DNA of 64,000 nucleotides from Pseudomonas frederiksbergensis (GTDB lineage Bacteria > Pseudomonadota > Gammaproteobacteria > Pseudomonadales > Pseudomonadaceae), in NCBI RefSeq assembly GCF_001952935.1, contig NZ_CP018319.1, positions 481,001 to 545,000 on the forward strand, given 5' to 3'. The notes under the pieces were generated by a model. It saw only the letters and a list, made by a program, of their open reading frames with translations, was not told the DNA's origin and searched no databases. Made by a program: the position numbers and the translations under genes. Positions 45,573 through 54,418 of this stretch are shown here, piece by piece (the stretch's first letter is position 1; each line of letters begins with the position of its first letter).

Positions 45573-45668
45573 GGGCCTCTTCGCGAGCAAGCCCGCTCCC
45601 ACATTCGACCGAGTTCTTTCAGAAAGAAAACAGTTGAATGTGGGAGCGGGCTTGCTCGCGAAAGCGTC
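45573..45668. repeat. REPIN
   Basis: TTCGCGAGCAAGCCCGCTCCCACATTC and inverted GAATGTGGGAGCGGGCTTGCTCGCGAA arms with an AT-rich loop. It separates the LprI-like gene from the end of the qhp operon. Confidence 0.92.
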
Positions 45669-45684
45669 CTCACAAGCGAAGCAA

Positions 45685-46803
45685 TTACCGGACAAATACC
45701 TGCGCGGTGGTGATCGCCATATCCCCACCCGGCAACTTGATGCTGCCGATCTGCTTCAGGCTATCGGCATCAAAGATCGCCACATCGTTAAACGTCCCCG
45801 ACAGATAAATCTTGCTGCCGTCCTTGTTGAACGAAATGCAGTAGTAGGAATGATCCAGCGTCGCCGCCTGAAGCATTTTCTTCTCCTTGATGTCGTACTT
45901 TGCCAGACGGTTGAGCACGCCGAACATCAGGTTCGGTTCCTTCGGCGAGCGCATGCCGCTGAAGTAGATTTCCGTCAACGGGCCGAAGTCGGTGGTTTCG
46001 GTCTTGCCGGTTTTCAGGTCGATGCTGAACAGCCCGTAGAGGTACTCGGCAGTCGCTGGATCCTGCTTCTTGTCCTTGAATTTCGCCGCAGTGTAGAGCA
46101 GCGAAAAATCATGCCGGTAGGTCTGCTGGTTCCACACGTAGAGCACGTCCGGCGCGCTGTAGTTCGGGCGTTTCCAGTGGCGACTGGGGATCAGCACGTC
46201 GAACTTTCCGGTCTTCACATCGACCTTGTAGACATCCGCCCCGGCCACGTACAGCGTACCGTCGTCCCCACTCTGCATGATGGTCAACTGTCGTGGCGCC
46301 GGGAAACTGCGCACGGGTTTGGCATCCATGCCGGCATCGGTGGCGTACACATCGAGGCGCGGTTGCTGCACTTCGTAGCGATCATTGAGCATCAACGTCG
46401 GGTTGGCGATGGTGAACAGTTCCTTGCCGTCATGACTGACGGTGAAGGCGAACATCGACCTGGCTTTCTCCCCCGGTTTCTGGGTGATGCTGGCGTGGAA
46501 CACCTGCTTGCAGCTGTCCAGTTCAACGCCGTAGACATCCGCGTAGTGATTGTTCAACACGTAGGCGGTCTTGCGGTCCGGCGACAACTGAACGGTGCCG
46601 GGACCGAAGGCGTCCGGCATCTTGCAGGTCTTCAACAACGTGTCCGTGGCCAGGTCGATCACGTGCAGATTGTTTGGGTAATTGGTGGTCACCATGTACT
46701 CGTGACCGCTTTGCAGGGCGGTGTTTTCATCGGCCAGAACGTTGAGCGAACAGGCGCTCAGGACGGCGAATGCGGCCAGGCCGCAGGCTGTGATGCGATG
46801 CAT
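45685..46803 (-). CDS. qhpB: Quinohemoprotein amine dehydrogenase beta subunit
   Basis: A 372-residue periplasmic seven-bladed beta-propeller subunit, with a lipoprotein-like or Sec signal (LAAFAVLSACSLNVLA). Propeller repeats include NNLHVIDLATDTLLKTCKMP, LSPDRKTAYVLNN and FNKDGSKIYLSGTFNDVAIFDADSLKQIG. It forms the heterotrimer with QhpA and QhpC and helps to shape the active site. Last gene of the qhpADCB run, 24 bp after qhpC. Confidence 0.93.
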   Translation of the reverse strand: MHRITACGLAAFAVLSACSLNVLADENTALQSGHEYMVTTNYPNNLHVIDLATDTLLKTCKMPDAFGPGTVQLSPDRKTAYVLNNHYADVYGVELDSCKQVFHASITQKPGEKARSMFAFTVSHDGKELFTIANPTLMLNDRYEVQQPRLDVYATDAGMDAKPVRSFPAPRQLTIMQSGDDGTLYVAGADVYKVDVKTGKFDVLIPSRHWKRPNYSAPDVLYVWNQQTYRHDFSLLYTAAKFKDKKQDPATAEYLYGLFSIDLKTGKTETTDFGPLTEIYFSGMRSPKEPNLMFGVLNRLAKYDIKEKKMLQAATLDHSYYCISFNKDGSKIYLSGTFNDVAIFDADSLKQIGSIKLPGGDMAITTAQVFVR

Positions 46804-46827
46804 GCTGGAATCCTTTTTTCTGTCCGA

Positions 46828-47151
46828 TTATTTGTCTTTGGGAAAGACAGTCCCGAGGTTGCGCCAGTTCTCATTGGACGCCTGGGCATCCTTGTTCCAG
46901 TCCGGGTAGGTGCTCATCATGTCGGGCACCTGGGCCGGCCACCAGCACGGGTCGGAGCAGCCATAAAGGTCGGCTTCCATCGGCTGGCACAGCGACGACA
47001 CACCACCAAAGGCGTCGATTTCCCAACCCGGGTCGGTGGTCGAGGCGCAGCCGGCGACGGAACTCATCGCCACCACTTCTTCGATACGGTTCTCGGCCGC
47101 GGCCTCATCCAGTTTCAGCGCTTTGTTATTGATTGCCTTGAGATGTTTCAT
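46828..47151 (-). CDS. qhpC: Quinohemoprotein amine dehydrogenase gamma subunit (CTQ-bearing peptide precursor)
   Basis: A 107-residue precursor carrying the catalytic cofactor. A leader of about 28 residues ([20 protein letters not shown] start) precedes the mature chain. All modified residues are present: Cys65 and Trp71 for cysteine tryptophylquinone, and Cys35-Glu44, Cys55-Asp61 and Cys69-Asp77 for the three thioether bridges. Subtracting 28 gives exactly the published mature numbering (C7-E16, C27-D33, C37-W43, C41-D49). QhpD makes the thioethers, QhpG hydroxylates Trp, QhpE removes the leader and QhpF exports. The start at 47151 is 1 bp after the qhpD stop, so translation is coupled. 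Confidence 0.96.
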   Translation of the reverse strand: MKHLKAINNKALKLDEAAAENRIEEVVAMSSVAGCASTTDPGWEIDAFGGVSSLCQPMEADLYGCSDPCWWPAQVPDMMSTYPDWNKDAQASNENWRNLGTVFPKDK

Positions 47152-47152
47152 A

Positions 47153-48583
47153 TCAGTGAGCCTTGCGCGGAGTGATGTAGCTGCTGATAAACGCAGGGTT
47201 GTGGGCCATGATCCGGGTGTAGACCTCGATGCCGAAGTCGACCCAGTCACGCATCAGTTCGCAGTAGTGATAGGTCGGGTGGGTCGGGTCGCCGTAACGT
47301 GCGTAGCTCTCGTGGTAGCAGCCGCCGGAGCAGAGGTTGCGGATCTGGCAGTCCTCGCAACCCGTGTTGGTGCGGTCCAGGCGCTGCGACAGGAAGTCGT
47401 TCAACTCCACCTGTTTCACCCCGCTGTGGACGTTGCCAAAAGTAGGCAAGGAAGAGCCGGTAAAGCGGTGGCACAGGTTCAATTCACCTTTGTGATCGAC
47501 CGCCAGCATCTTCAGGCCCGCGCCGCACGGCAGGGCTTTTTTGTGGCCTTCGTGGATGTCGGTGATCAGCTGGTGCAGGTTGGAGAAACCGATATTGCGA
47601 TGCTCCAGCGCCGCTTCCAGATAACGCCGGCCGAGTTTCTTCATGTTGGCGAAGACTTCGATCAGTTCGTCGCTGGACAGGTTGAAAGTGCTGATGTCGC
47701 CGGAAGTCACCGGGGCAAACCCGACTTCGGCAAAACCCAGTTCGTTGAACAGGTGATCCCAGATGGTTTCAACGTCGGTAACGCCGGTAGTCAGGGTCAC
47801 ACGGGCACCGACCGGACGACTGTTGTAGCGCGACAGCAGCATTTCAGCCTTGCGCCGCACCACGTCGTACGTGCCCTGCCCGCCCACCGTGATGCGGTTG
47901 CGGTCGTGCACGGTTTTCGGTCCGTCGATACTGACTGACAGGCCAAAACGGTGGGCGTTGAGGTAGTCGACGGTCTCTTCCGTGAGCAGCGTCGCGTTGG
48001 TGGTCATGACGAACTCGACGAACTTGCCCGCCTCGCGGAAACGCTTCTCGCAATAGTCGACCATGTACTCGATCAGCTTGCGATTGCTCAGCGGCTCCCC
48101 GCCGAAAAACACCACGGTGAAACGCTCTTCGTCCGGCGATTCACGCAGCAGCATTTCCACCGAGGCGACCGCGGTTTCGACGTCCATTTTCTTGCCGGCC
48201 GACGGCTTGTCCAGGTCTTCCTTGTAGCAGTAGGTGCAGCTCAGGTTGCAGCCGGTATTGACGTTGAGCACCACGGTATTGATCGCGGTGCGCTCGACCC
48301 GTTTGGTGCCTATGTCCGGGGTCAGCGGCGAGCCGTCGCTGACCAGTTCCAGGGCCATCAGCTCACGCAAGGTCTCGGTGATTTCCTCGCCGTTGAAGCG
48401 CGCGGCCAAGCGCTGGATCAGGTCGTCCGACGAACAGCCGGGACCGCGTAAGGTATCGATGATGGTGCCGGTCAGCTCATCGCTGGCGAACAGCGAACTG
48501 CTGGGAATGTGAAACAGCATGCGGTCGGCATCGACGTGCACTTCGTGCAGATTCCGCTCGACCAGATTCAAAATAGCGCCCAT
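47153..48583 (-). CDS. qhpD: Radical SAM maturase of amine dehydrogenase gamma subunit
   Basis: A 476-residue radical SAM enzyme that installs the Cys-to-Asp/Glu methylene thioether cross-links in QhpC. The SAM cluster motif is CNLSCTYCY (Cys112, 116, 119), followed by FFGGEPLSN. The C-terminal SPASM-type auxiliary cluster region has [19 protein letters not shown]. The N-terminal 100 residues resemble a peptide-recognition domain. It lies between qhpA and qhpC as in known qhp operons. The start follows GGAGGTTGC. Confidence 0.95.
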   Translation of the reverse strand: MGAILNLVERNLHEVHVDADRMLFHIPSSSLFASDELTGTIIDTLRGPGCSSDDLIQRLAARFNGEEITETLRELMALELVSDGSPLTPDIGTKRVERTAINTVVLNVNTGCNLSCTYCYKEDLDKPSAGKKMDVETAVASVEMLLRESPDEERFTVVFFGGEPLSNRKLIEYMVDYCEKRFREAGKFVEFVMTTNATLLTEETVDYLNAHRFGLSVSIDGPKTVHDRNRITVGGQGTYDVVRRKAEMLLSRYNSRPVGARVTLTTGVTDVETIWDHLFNELGFAEVGFAPVTSGDISTFNLSSDELIEVFANMKKLGRRYLEAALEHRNIGFSNLHQLITDIHEGHKKALPCGAGLKMLAVDHKGELNLCHRFTGSSLPTFGNVHSGVKQVELNDFLSQRLDRTNTGCEDCQIRNLCSGGCYHESYARYGDPTHPTYHYCELMRDWVDFGIEVYTRIMAHNPAFISSYITPRKAH

Positions 48584-48664
48584 TGCAACCTCCTGTGCAA
48601 ACCCCGTTCTACGGGGCTCGCGGTCATTCCAAAAAAGTGTCTGAAACCCTGCAAATCAGCCAAC

Positions 48665-50245
48665 TCATGGAATGGGTGGATTGTTCCAGCGTTGCACGGT
48701 GACGATCATGTGGCCTTCGCCGGTCAGGGATTTCCCTGCATCGTCGACGGCGGCGATCACCTTGAGATTGCCGGCATTGTTGGTGGACATTTTGCGCTGC
48801 GGGTTTGGCCCTGCATCGCCCGGTGTGAACACACCGCTGTCAGCCTGCATGGTGCCGGCGAACTTGACGTCCTCGTCTTCCTTGGCGCGGTCGTCGAACG
48901 CTTCGACCGACCACTGCGCCGGGAACACGCCGATGCGATACGGCTTGCCGTCGGCGCCCTTACCCCAGGCTTCGGCATCGAAACGGCCCTGGACTTTCGG
49001 CGTCGAACCGCCGCCGTCGCCGATCCGCGCCACCGAGAATTCGGGCACGACTTTGACTTCGGCGATCTTGCTGTAGACCGACAGGGTCGGACCTTTCAGC
49101 GTGCCGACGGTGACGTTGCGCAGACCCGGTTGAGCATTGGCCGCAGCCTTGAGCTTGACGCGCAGGCGCTCTGGACTTTGCTCCAGTACTTCGACCACTT
49201 CCACGCCTTTGCCGAAGTCCGGTTTGCCGGAAAGACCGCTGCCGATCAGAGTGACTTCAGTTTCAGCGCCAGCCTTCAGGTAACCCGGCTGCACCGCCAG
49301 CAAACGGCTGCTGCCCTGCTTGGCGGCGACGAAATCCAGGCCACGCTCGTCGTGCTCGGCCTCGAACATCCGGCCCTGCATCGCGTTGCCCTGGGCGGCG
49401 AACACCTGGCGCATGGTCACGCCGTCGATGGTCACATTGCCGCGCCATTCGTAGCCGGTGTAGAGAATCGCGCTGCCATCGCCGTTGAACGGACTGCCAT
49501 CGGCGTATTGGCCTTTGACGCTGACCTTGAACGTGTCGCTGCCATCAGCCGTGACGCTCATCACGCCGGCCAATTCACCCTTGCCTGGCAAGTGGCCGCT
49601 GAAGCTCCAGTCGCCCACCAGCGCCTCGGCTTTCGGCGCGCTGCTCTGCCACTTTTTCCAGGCTGGATTGTCCAGCGGATAACGCTTGGCCAACAGCGGC
49701 ACCATGTCTTTGCGAGCCAGGTCGAACCAGTCGCGGTCGCGAGACAGTGCCTGGTATTCCAGGGACGGCCATTGGCCGAGGTGGAAGTTCACCAGACGCT
49801 CCCATTCCTGAGCCGGGCGCCGTTGCAGGGCGACCCGCGCACCGGAGTGGCAGCGGCCACACATCTGGCTGGTCTGGTCGTCGAATTTCTCGACGGTATT
49901 GAGGCGACGTTCCAGCGCGTAACGCACACCATCGGTTTCGCTTGGGGCCAGGCCCTGGGTGTCGGCCAGGTATTTGACCAGGGTGCGGCGGTCGTCATCG
50001 CTGATCTGCAAACCGTGCATGATCTGCATCCGGGCGATGCTCATCAGCCAGCCTTCCGGCGTTTTGCGCTGGTGACTGATGCGGCTCAGGGCGTTATCGG
50101 CTTCGGGGGTATGACAGCCCTGGCAGGTTTCCTTGAGGATGGTCTGGGCGTCGCGGGCTGCCAGGCTGTAAGGCGAATGCAGCGCCACACAGGCGGCCAC
50201 GGCCAGCAGACTGGCACTCAGGCCTGATCGGAGTTTTCTCTTCAT
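48665..50245 (-). CDS. qhpA: Quinohemoprotein amine dehydrogenase alpha subunit (diheme)
   Basis: A 526-residue periplasmic subunit that takes electrons from the CTQ cofactor. Signal peptide about 1-30 (LSASLLAVAACVALHSPYSLAA). Two heme c sites: CQGCH (Cys41-His45) and CGRCH (Cys129-His133). The rest forms beta domains (GSGLSGKPDFGKGVEVVEVLEQ). First gene of qhpADCB. The ATG at 50245 removes a short leader present in a longer frame and matches the MKRKLRS start. A TGGCACG element lies about 125 bp upstream. Confidence 0.95.
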   Translation of the reverse strand: MKRKLRSGLSASLLAVAACVALHSPYSLAARDAQTILKETCQGCHTPEADNALSRISHQRKTPEGWLMSIARMQIMHGLQISDDDRRTLVKYLADTQGLAPSETDGVRYALERRLNTVEKFDDQTSQMCGRCHSGARVALQRRPAQEWERLVNFHLGQWPSLEYQALSRDRDWFDLARKDMVPLLAKRYPLDNPAWKKWQSSAPKAEALVGDWSFSGHLPGKGELAGVMSVTADGSDTFKVSVKGQYADGSPFNGDGSAILYTGYEWRGNVTIDGVTMRQVFAAQGNAMQGRMFEAEHDERGLDFVAAKQGSSRLLAVQPGYLKAGAETEVTLIGSGLSGKPDFGKGVEVVEVLEQSPERLRVKLKAAANAQPGLRNVTVGTLKGPTLSVYSKIAEVKVVPEFSVARIGDGGGSTPKVQGRFDAEAWGKGADGKPYRIGVFPAQWSVEAFDDRAKEDEDVKFAGTMQADSGVFTPGDAGPNPQRKMSTNNAGNLKVIAAVDDAGKSLTGEGHMIVTVQRWNNPPIP

Positions 50246-50358
50246 CAACGTCGAACCTCGCACGGTGCTTTCTTATTGTTGTGGCTTATCGTTTTTATGG
50301 TTTCTGCCGTCGGCGGCGCACCGCTGACGGAGGCAAGAGAAACGTCTGCAATGAGCAA

Positions 50359-50374
50359 TACACGGAGCGTGCCA
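50359..50374 (-). promoter_or_regulatory. Candidate sigma-54-like promoter upstream of qhpA (-12 imperfect)
   Basis: On the minus strand TGGCACG is a perfect -24 element, but the -12 position 10 bases on from GG reads GT (CTCC-GTGT-A) instead of GC. Supported by context: a sigma-54 activator gene lies in the cluster and the aldehyde dehydrogenase gene has a perfect site. Weak by sequence alone. The rest of the 344 bp gap between qhpA and the next gene (50246-50589) shows nothing else. Confidence 0.35.
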
Positions 50375-50589
50375 GCTTGATGATTGGCTTTTAAATCAAG
50401 TGGTTATGAAAAAACAACGACGTTGCGATAACGCTGGACGTGATTACCTGCGTCTAATATCGCGACACGTGTTGCAGTCTGAGACAAGCATAGATGGCAC
50501 GATTGGAACAGCTCATCGGCCGACGATTGACGTCGCTCCCCTGCAAGCGCGAAATGGTCGTTCACCGGTTGCCACCAGGGGATAAGAAA

Positions 50590-50946
50590 ATGGCAAGCAT
50601 CACTGTCCTGGCGGGGGACTTTCTGCAAGGTGATGGAGAGTACAGAGACGGCGTTTTCACCCTCAGAACGTCGCTTCACCCATGGCCGGGCATTACCCTC
50701 CCGCTCTCATCGTTCAAGCGTGTGGAAGTGGCCAATGAGGATTCGATCAACAACATCAAGGATGCCATTGGCTTTGGCGTGGCCGGGGCCATGCTGTTGG
50801 GGCCCATCGGCGCAATTGCCGGATTCATGCTGGCGGGCAAGGAAACCGAGGTGACCTTTCTGGCGACACTCAAGGACGGTAGAAAACTACTGGCTGCCGT
50901 GGATGGCGACACGTTCGAAGAAATTTCCCGGAAGTTTGCAGCTTGA
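50590..50946 (+). CDS. Small hypothetical protein with Gly-rich hydrophobic core
   Basis: A 118-residue protein not recognised. Residues about 55-85 (AIGFGVAGAMLLGPIGAIAGFMLAGKE) form a Gly-rich hydrophobic hairpin, compatible with membrane insertion or a glycine zipper. The flanks are beta-like and soluble (ITVLAGDFLQGDGEYRDGVFTLRTS; EVTFLATLKDGRKLLAAVDGDTFEEI). The start at 50590 is a guess; the longer frame starts at 50494. It lies between qhpA and the DUF1652 gene with no obvious link to amine oxidation. A perfect inverted repeat follows. Confidence 0.6.
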   Translation: MASITVLAGDFLQGDGEYRDGVFTLRTSLHPWPGITLPLSSFKRVEVANEDSINNIKDAIGFGVAGAMLLGPIGAIAGFMLAGKETEVTFLATLKDGRKLLAAVDGDTFEEISRKFAA

Positions 50947-50959
50947 TCAATCGGCGCGG

Positions 50960-50985
50960 GCCGCACCGTCTTACAACGGTGCGGC
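50960..50985. terminator. Hairpin between convergent genes
   Basis: GCCGCACCGT and ACGGTGCGGC pair perfectly around a six-base loop, with no T-run. Terminator-like, positioned between two convergent genes. Confidence 0.6.
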
Positions 50986-50996
50986 GTGACGCCGGT

Positions 50997-51251
50997 TCAA
51001 GTGTTAAAGGTGGGGTGAATGCCTTTGTGCACGTCGATCTCGTGCCGCATGTCTGCTACCAGCGACGCGATTGCATGAGGACTGTCCAGCGTCCACAGCG
51101 GAACATGGGTGGCCACCAGGTCCACTTTGCCGGTCATGCAATCACAGACCCGAATCGTCAAGGACTGGTCTGCCTCCATGTGGCAGGTACAAACGGACGG
51201 CAGAAAGCTGTGTTCAATGATGTTTTGAATTTCCAGTGTTGAAAGGAACAT
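50997..51251 (-). CDS. DUF1652 family protein
   Basis: An 84-residue Pseudomonas-specific small protein starting MFLSTLEIQNIIEHSFLP, the usual DUF1652 start, with conserved cysteines (CTCHMEADQSLTIRVCDCMTG). Function unknown. The ATG at 51251 follows GGTATCGATG/AGGGAGG sequence and is preferred to a longer frame starting at 51308. It is divergent from the aldehyde dehydrogenase gene. Confidence 0.8.
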   Translation of the reverse strand: MFLSTLEIQNIIEHSFLPSVCTCHMEADQSLTIRVCDCMTGKVDLVATHVPLWTLDSPHAIASLVADMRHEIDVHKGIHPTFNT

Positions 51252-51473
51252 CGATACCTCCCTCACGCCAGATGTATTGCCGGATGAACGGTCCGTCACT
51301 TCACCCACCGATCCAGAAAATCTTAATCCTCAATAATCGACACCTCAAGGTCGCCACCCGGTTGCTCGTCGTCTCATAGCTGTCGCAATTTGCAACAACC
51401 TCATAGCGCCCACGATAGCCTTTGAGCCCCCAAAACCCCGTCAACCAAGGGCGGTCCTGCCTTTGCGGGCACT

Positions 51474-51488
51474 TGGCACAGCCATTGC
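51474..51488 (+). promoter_or_regulatory. Sigma-54 (-24/-12) promoter of the aldehyde dehydrogenase gene
   Basis: TGGCAC-AGCCA-TTGC with GG and GC 10 bases apart matches the RpoN consensus almost perfectly. It lies 37 bp before the ATG at 51526 and fits activation by the sigma-54 regulator at 56800-58707. Because this promoter lies inside any longer frame, it also settles the start codon. Confidence 0.82.
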
Positions 51489-51525
51489 GAAAGCCTTGTT
51501 CTCACGAACAATAAGAGGCCTCGCC

Positions 51526-53016
51526 ATGTCACTCCCTTATCTGCTTCCTGCCACCTCGGCATTCATCCAGCGGGCCCCGCGCATGCTTATCGGCGGCGAC
51601 TGGGTCGAGGCCGCCGATGGCCAGACCATGCCACTGCACAACCCGGCCACCGGTGAAGTGCTGTGCGTCGTGCCGCGGGCCACGCCCGAAGATGTCGACC
51701 GCGCCGTGCTCGCCGCCCGTCAGGCCTTCGATGATTCGGCCTGGACCCGCACCCGACCTCGGGAGCGGCAGAACCTGCTGTGGAAACTCGCCGACCTGAT
51801 GGAACGCGACGCCGAACTGCTGGCGCAACTGGAATGCCTGAACAACGGCAAAAGTGCGGCGGTGGCCCAGGTGATGGACGTGCAACTGTCCATCGACTTC
51901 CTGCGCTACATGGCCGGTTGGGCGACCAAGATCGAAGGCTCCAGCGTTGAAGTGTCGTTGCCGTTGATGCCCAACGATCAATTCCACAGCTTCATCCGCC
52001 GCGAAGCGGTGGGCGTGGTCGGCGCCATCGTTGCCTGGAACTTCCCGCTGCTGCTGGCCTGCTGGAAACTCGGCCCGGCCCTGGCCACCGGTTGCACCGT
52101 GGTGCTCAAACCCGCCGACGAAACCCCGCTGACTGCACTGAAACTCGCCGAACTGGTGCTGGAAGCCGGTTACCCCGAAGGCGTGTTCAACGTGGTCACA
52201 GGCACTGGCATCACGGCGGGTTCCGCCCTGACTCATAACCCTCTGGTGGACAAGCTGACCTTCACCGGCTCCACCGCCGTGGGCAAGCAGATCGGCAAGA
52301 TCGCCATGGAGTCCATGACCCGGGTGACTCTCGAACTGGGCGGTAAATCGCCGACCATCGTCATGGCCGACGCCGACCTGAAGTCCGCCGCAGCCGGTGC
52401 CGCCAGCGCGATTTTCTTCAATCAGGGCCAGGTGTGCTGCGCCGGCTCCAGGCTGTATGTGCAGCGCAAGCATTTCGACAATGTAGTGGCGGACATCGCC
52501 GACATCGCCAATGCCATGAAGCTCGGCAATGGTCTGGACCCTACAGTGGAAATGGGGCCGCTGATCTCGGCGCGTCAGCAGGAGCGGGTTTACGGTTACA
52601 TCGAAAAGGGCCGGGAAAGCGGCGCGACCATCGCCTGTGGTGGTGAACAGTTCGGGCCAGGCTTTTTCGTCAAACCGACGGTGATTGTGGATGTCGATCA
52701 GAAGCACTCACTGGTGCAGGAGGAAATCTTCGGGCCGGTGCTGGTGGCGATTCCGTTCGATGACGAGGCCGATGCGTTGCGCATGGCCAATGACAGCCCT
52801 TATGGGCTGGGTGCGAGTATCTGGTCGAACGATCTGGCGGCGGTGCACCGGATGATTCCGCGGATCAAGTCCGGTTCGGTGTGGGTCAACTGCCACAGCG
52901 CACTGGACCCGGCGTTGCCGTTTGGTGGGTACAAGATGTCCGGGGTTGGGCGCGAGATGGGGTACGCGGCGATTGAGCATTACACCGAGTTGAAGTCGGT
53001 GTTGATCAAGTTGTAA
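51526..53016 (+). CDS. Aldehyde dehydrogenase (phenylacetaldehyde dehydrogenase-like, amine catabolism)
   Basis: A 496-residue NAD-dependent aldehyde dehydrogenase. NAD site and catalytic residues: GAIVAWNFPLLLACWKLGPALATG, Glu in LELGGKSPTIV, Cys in FFNQGQVCCAGSR, and NDSPYGLGASIW. The sequence pattern is that of FeaB/PeaE-type phenylacetaldehyde dehydrogenases. It sits between the two qhp operons, so it should oxidise the aldehyde from primary-amine oxidation (for 2-phenylethylamine, phenylacetaldehyde to phenylacetate). The start is fixed by the sigma-54 promoter upstream and by AAGAGG at -14. Confidence 0.9.
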   Translation: MSLPYLLPATSAFIQRAPRMLIGGDWVEAADGQTMPLHNPATGEVLCVVPRATPEDVDRAVLAARQAFDDSAWTRTRPRERQNLLWKLADLMERDAELLAQLECLNNGKSAAVAQVMDVQLSIDFLRYMAGWATKIEGSSVEVSLPLMPNDQFHSFIRREAVGVVGAIVAWNFPLLLACWKLGPALATGCTVVLKPADETPLTALKLAELVLEAGYPEGVFNVVTGTGITAGSALTHNPLVDKLTFTGSTAVGKQIGKIAMESMTRVTLELGGKSPTIVMADADLKSAAAGAASAIFFNQGQVCCAGSRLYVQRKHFDNVVADIADIANAMKLGNGLDPTVEMGPLISARQQERVYGYIEKGRESGATIACGGEQFGPGFFVKPTVIVDVDQKHSLVQEEIFGPVLVAIPFDDEADALRMANDSPYGLGASIWSNDLAAVHRMIPRIKSGSVWVNCHSALDPALPFGGYKMSGVGREMGYAAIEHYTELKSVLIKL

Positions 53017-53035
53017 TTGTCGGCGTTTGTTAGGT

Positions 53036-53109
53036 CGCCTTCGCGAGCAAGCCCGCTCCCACATTGGAGTGCGTTCCCCTGTGGGAGCGGGCTTGCTCGC
53101 GAAGAGGCC
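53036..53109. repeat. REPIN
   Basis: CTTCGCGAGCAAGCCCGCTCCCACA and its inverted copy GTGGGAGCGGGCTTGCTCGCGAAG, with a short spacer, between convergent aldehyde dehydrogenase and qhpG. Confidence 0.92.
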
Positions 53110-53128
53110 AGACCGGTCTGGCACACAT

Positions 53129-54418
53129 TCAGGGCTTATACCCTTGAGCCAACAACCAACTCCTGACCATTCGCCCCTGCTCCACCGTCAATCCGGCCAA
53201 CACCTGCTCGGCCGGCTCGGCCCGCAACCGCCGCACCAACGGCGCCAGCTCAACCCCTTGCACATGCCAGATCCCCAGCGGCTGATCCGCTGTGACCACC
53301 ACCTCGGCCTCATCCACATATCCATCACGCAGCACCGGCGCACGCTCGATTCTCAACGAGGAAAAATCCGCCTCGGCATGCGCCACCTCAGCATCCGGCC
53401 ACTGCCGCCGCGCCTGCCAGAACGGCTGATCCAGCCACCGCTGCTCATCGGCATAAAAATCCCGCCCGATCCGCGCAAAACGCAAAAACAGCTGCTCCAC
53501 CCGTTGCTGATGAAAGCGCCGGGCCAGCGCCGCTCGCTCGGGTTTGCGCAACAACGTGTTGATCACCGTTGGCGCCTGTAACGCCGAGGACAAGGACTGA
53601 AAAATCCCGTTGCCCGACAGCGGATCCACCGCCATCGCCGCGTCGCCGACCCGAATCCAGTTTTCGCCACACACCTGCGGGCACAAAATCGCGGTGCTGC
53701 TGCGGGCATGCAGCTGTAGATCGTGTTCAGGCTCGACACCAAAAAACGCCCGCGCCAACGCCGAACCTTGGCGCCGTTGACGACAGTAGTCGAGCAATTG
53801 CGCCTTGCCCGGCAACTCAGCACTGGCCACGTCCACCGTCCATTGCCAGTAACACTGACCGTCGGCTCGCCGGGCCATCCAGGCCCAGCCGTCCTCAAGG
53901 CTTTCCACCGCACTGGCGGTGCTGCCCGGCGTGCCTCGCCAGCGATTGAGCAGGCTGACCGTCTCCGGCCCGCGCAGGCCTTTGCCGAGCGCAGGAGCCT
54001 GACGCCCGCGCGCCTCGACCAGAAAATCTGCAAGCAATACATCGCGCCCTTCAACCTCGACCCGATGCCCTGAAGCCGATGACTGCACCGTCAGCACGCG
54101 GCCTTCGATCAGCTCAACGCCCGCCAGGCGCAGATCCTCGCGCAAGCCTCGATCAAAGCACGGGCGATCCAGTAAAAATTCGATGTTCTGCGCATGCTGC
54201 TGACCGTTCCATGACACCTGCCGCTGAGACGGCAGCGCCGCATCCGCCAAAGCTTGATGAAGCCCCGCGCCACGCAAGGCTTCCAGCACCCGAAGGGAAA
54301 CGCCTTCCAGCGCCGCAAATCGCCGCCATTCGCTGACCAGCGTCACGGGATAACCGAGCCGACGCAAACCCAAGGCAACCGCCGCTCCCGCCGGCCCTGC
54401 GCCAAGAATCAGAATCAT
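53129..54418 (-). CDS. qhpG: FAD-dependent monooxygenase for CTQ biosynthesis
   Basis: A 429-residue flavoprotein. The dinucleotide motif GAGPAGAAVALGLRRLG opens the sequence (about 5-21), and the flavin-binding GDAAMAVDPLSGNGIFQSL lies near residue 255. QhpG in related clusters dihydroxylates the Trp of QhpC on the way to the quinone. It is the last gene of the regulator-F-E-G run and overlaps qhpE by 4 bp (ATGA). Confidence 0.9.
   Translation of the reverse strand: MILILGAGPAGAAVALGLRRLGYPVTLVSEWRRFAALEGVSLRVLEALRGAGLHQALADAALPSQRQVSWNGQQHAQNIEFLLDRPCFDRGLREDLRLAGVELIEGRVLTVQSSASGHRVEVEGRDVLLADFLVEARGRQAPALGKGLRGPETVSLLNRWRGTPGSTASAVESLEDGWAWMARRADGQCYWQWTVDVASAELPGKAQLLDYCRQRRQGSALARAFFGVEPEHDLQLHARSSTAILCPQVCGENWIRVGDAAMAVDPLSGNGIFQSLSSALQAPTVINTLLRKPERAALARRFHQQRVEQLFLRFARIGRDFYADEQRWLDQPFWQARRQWPDAEVAHAEADFSSLRIERAPVLRDGYVDEAEVVVTADQPLGIWHVQGVELAPLVRRLRAEPAEQVLAGLTVEQGRMVRSWLLAQGYKP

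Noticed and set aside
45634..50227. Long plus-strand frames opposite qhpB, qhpD and qhpA
   Set aside because: Mirror images of codon bias in the qhp genes, whose proteins are unmistakable on the minus strand.
51529..52707. Long frame opposite the aldehyde dehydrogenase, and similar frames at 56989-58332 and 59131-60258
   Set aside because: Antisense shadows of enzymes with complete active sites.
3752..53109. CRISPR array from the many similar palindromic repeats
   Set aside because: The repeats are dispersed inverted REP/REPIN elements, not regularly spaced direct repeats with unique spacers, and no cas genes are present.
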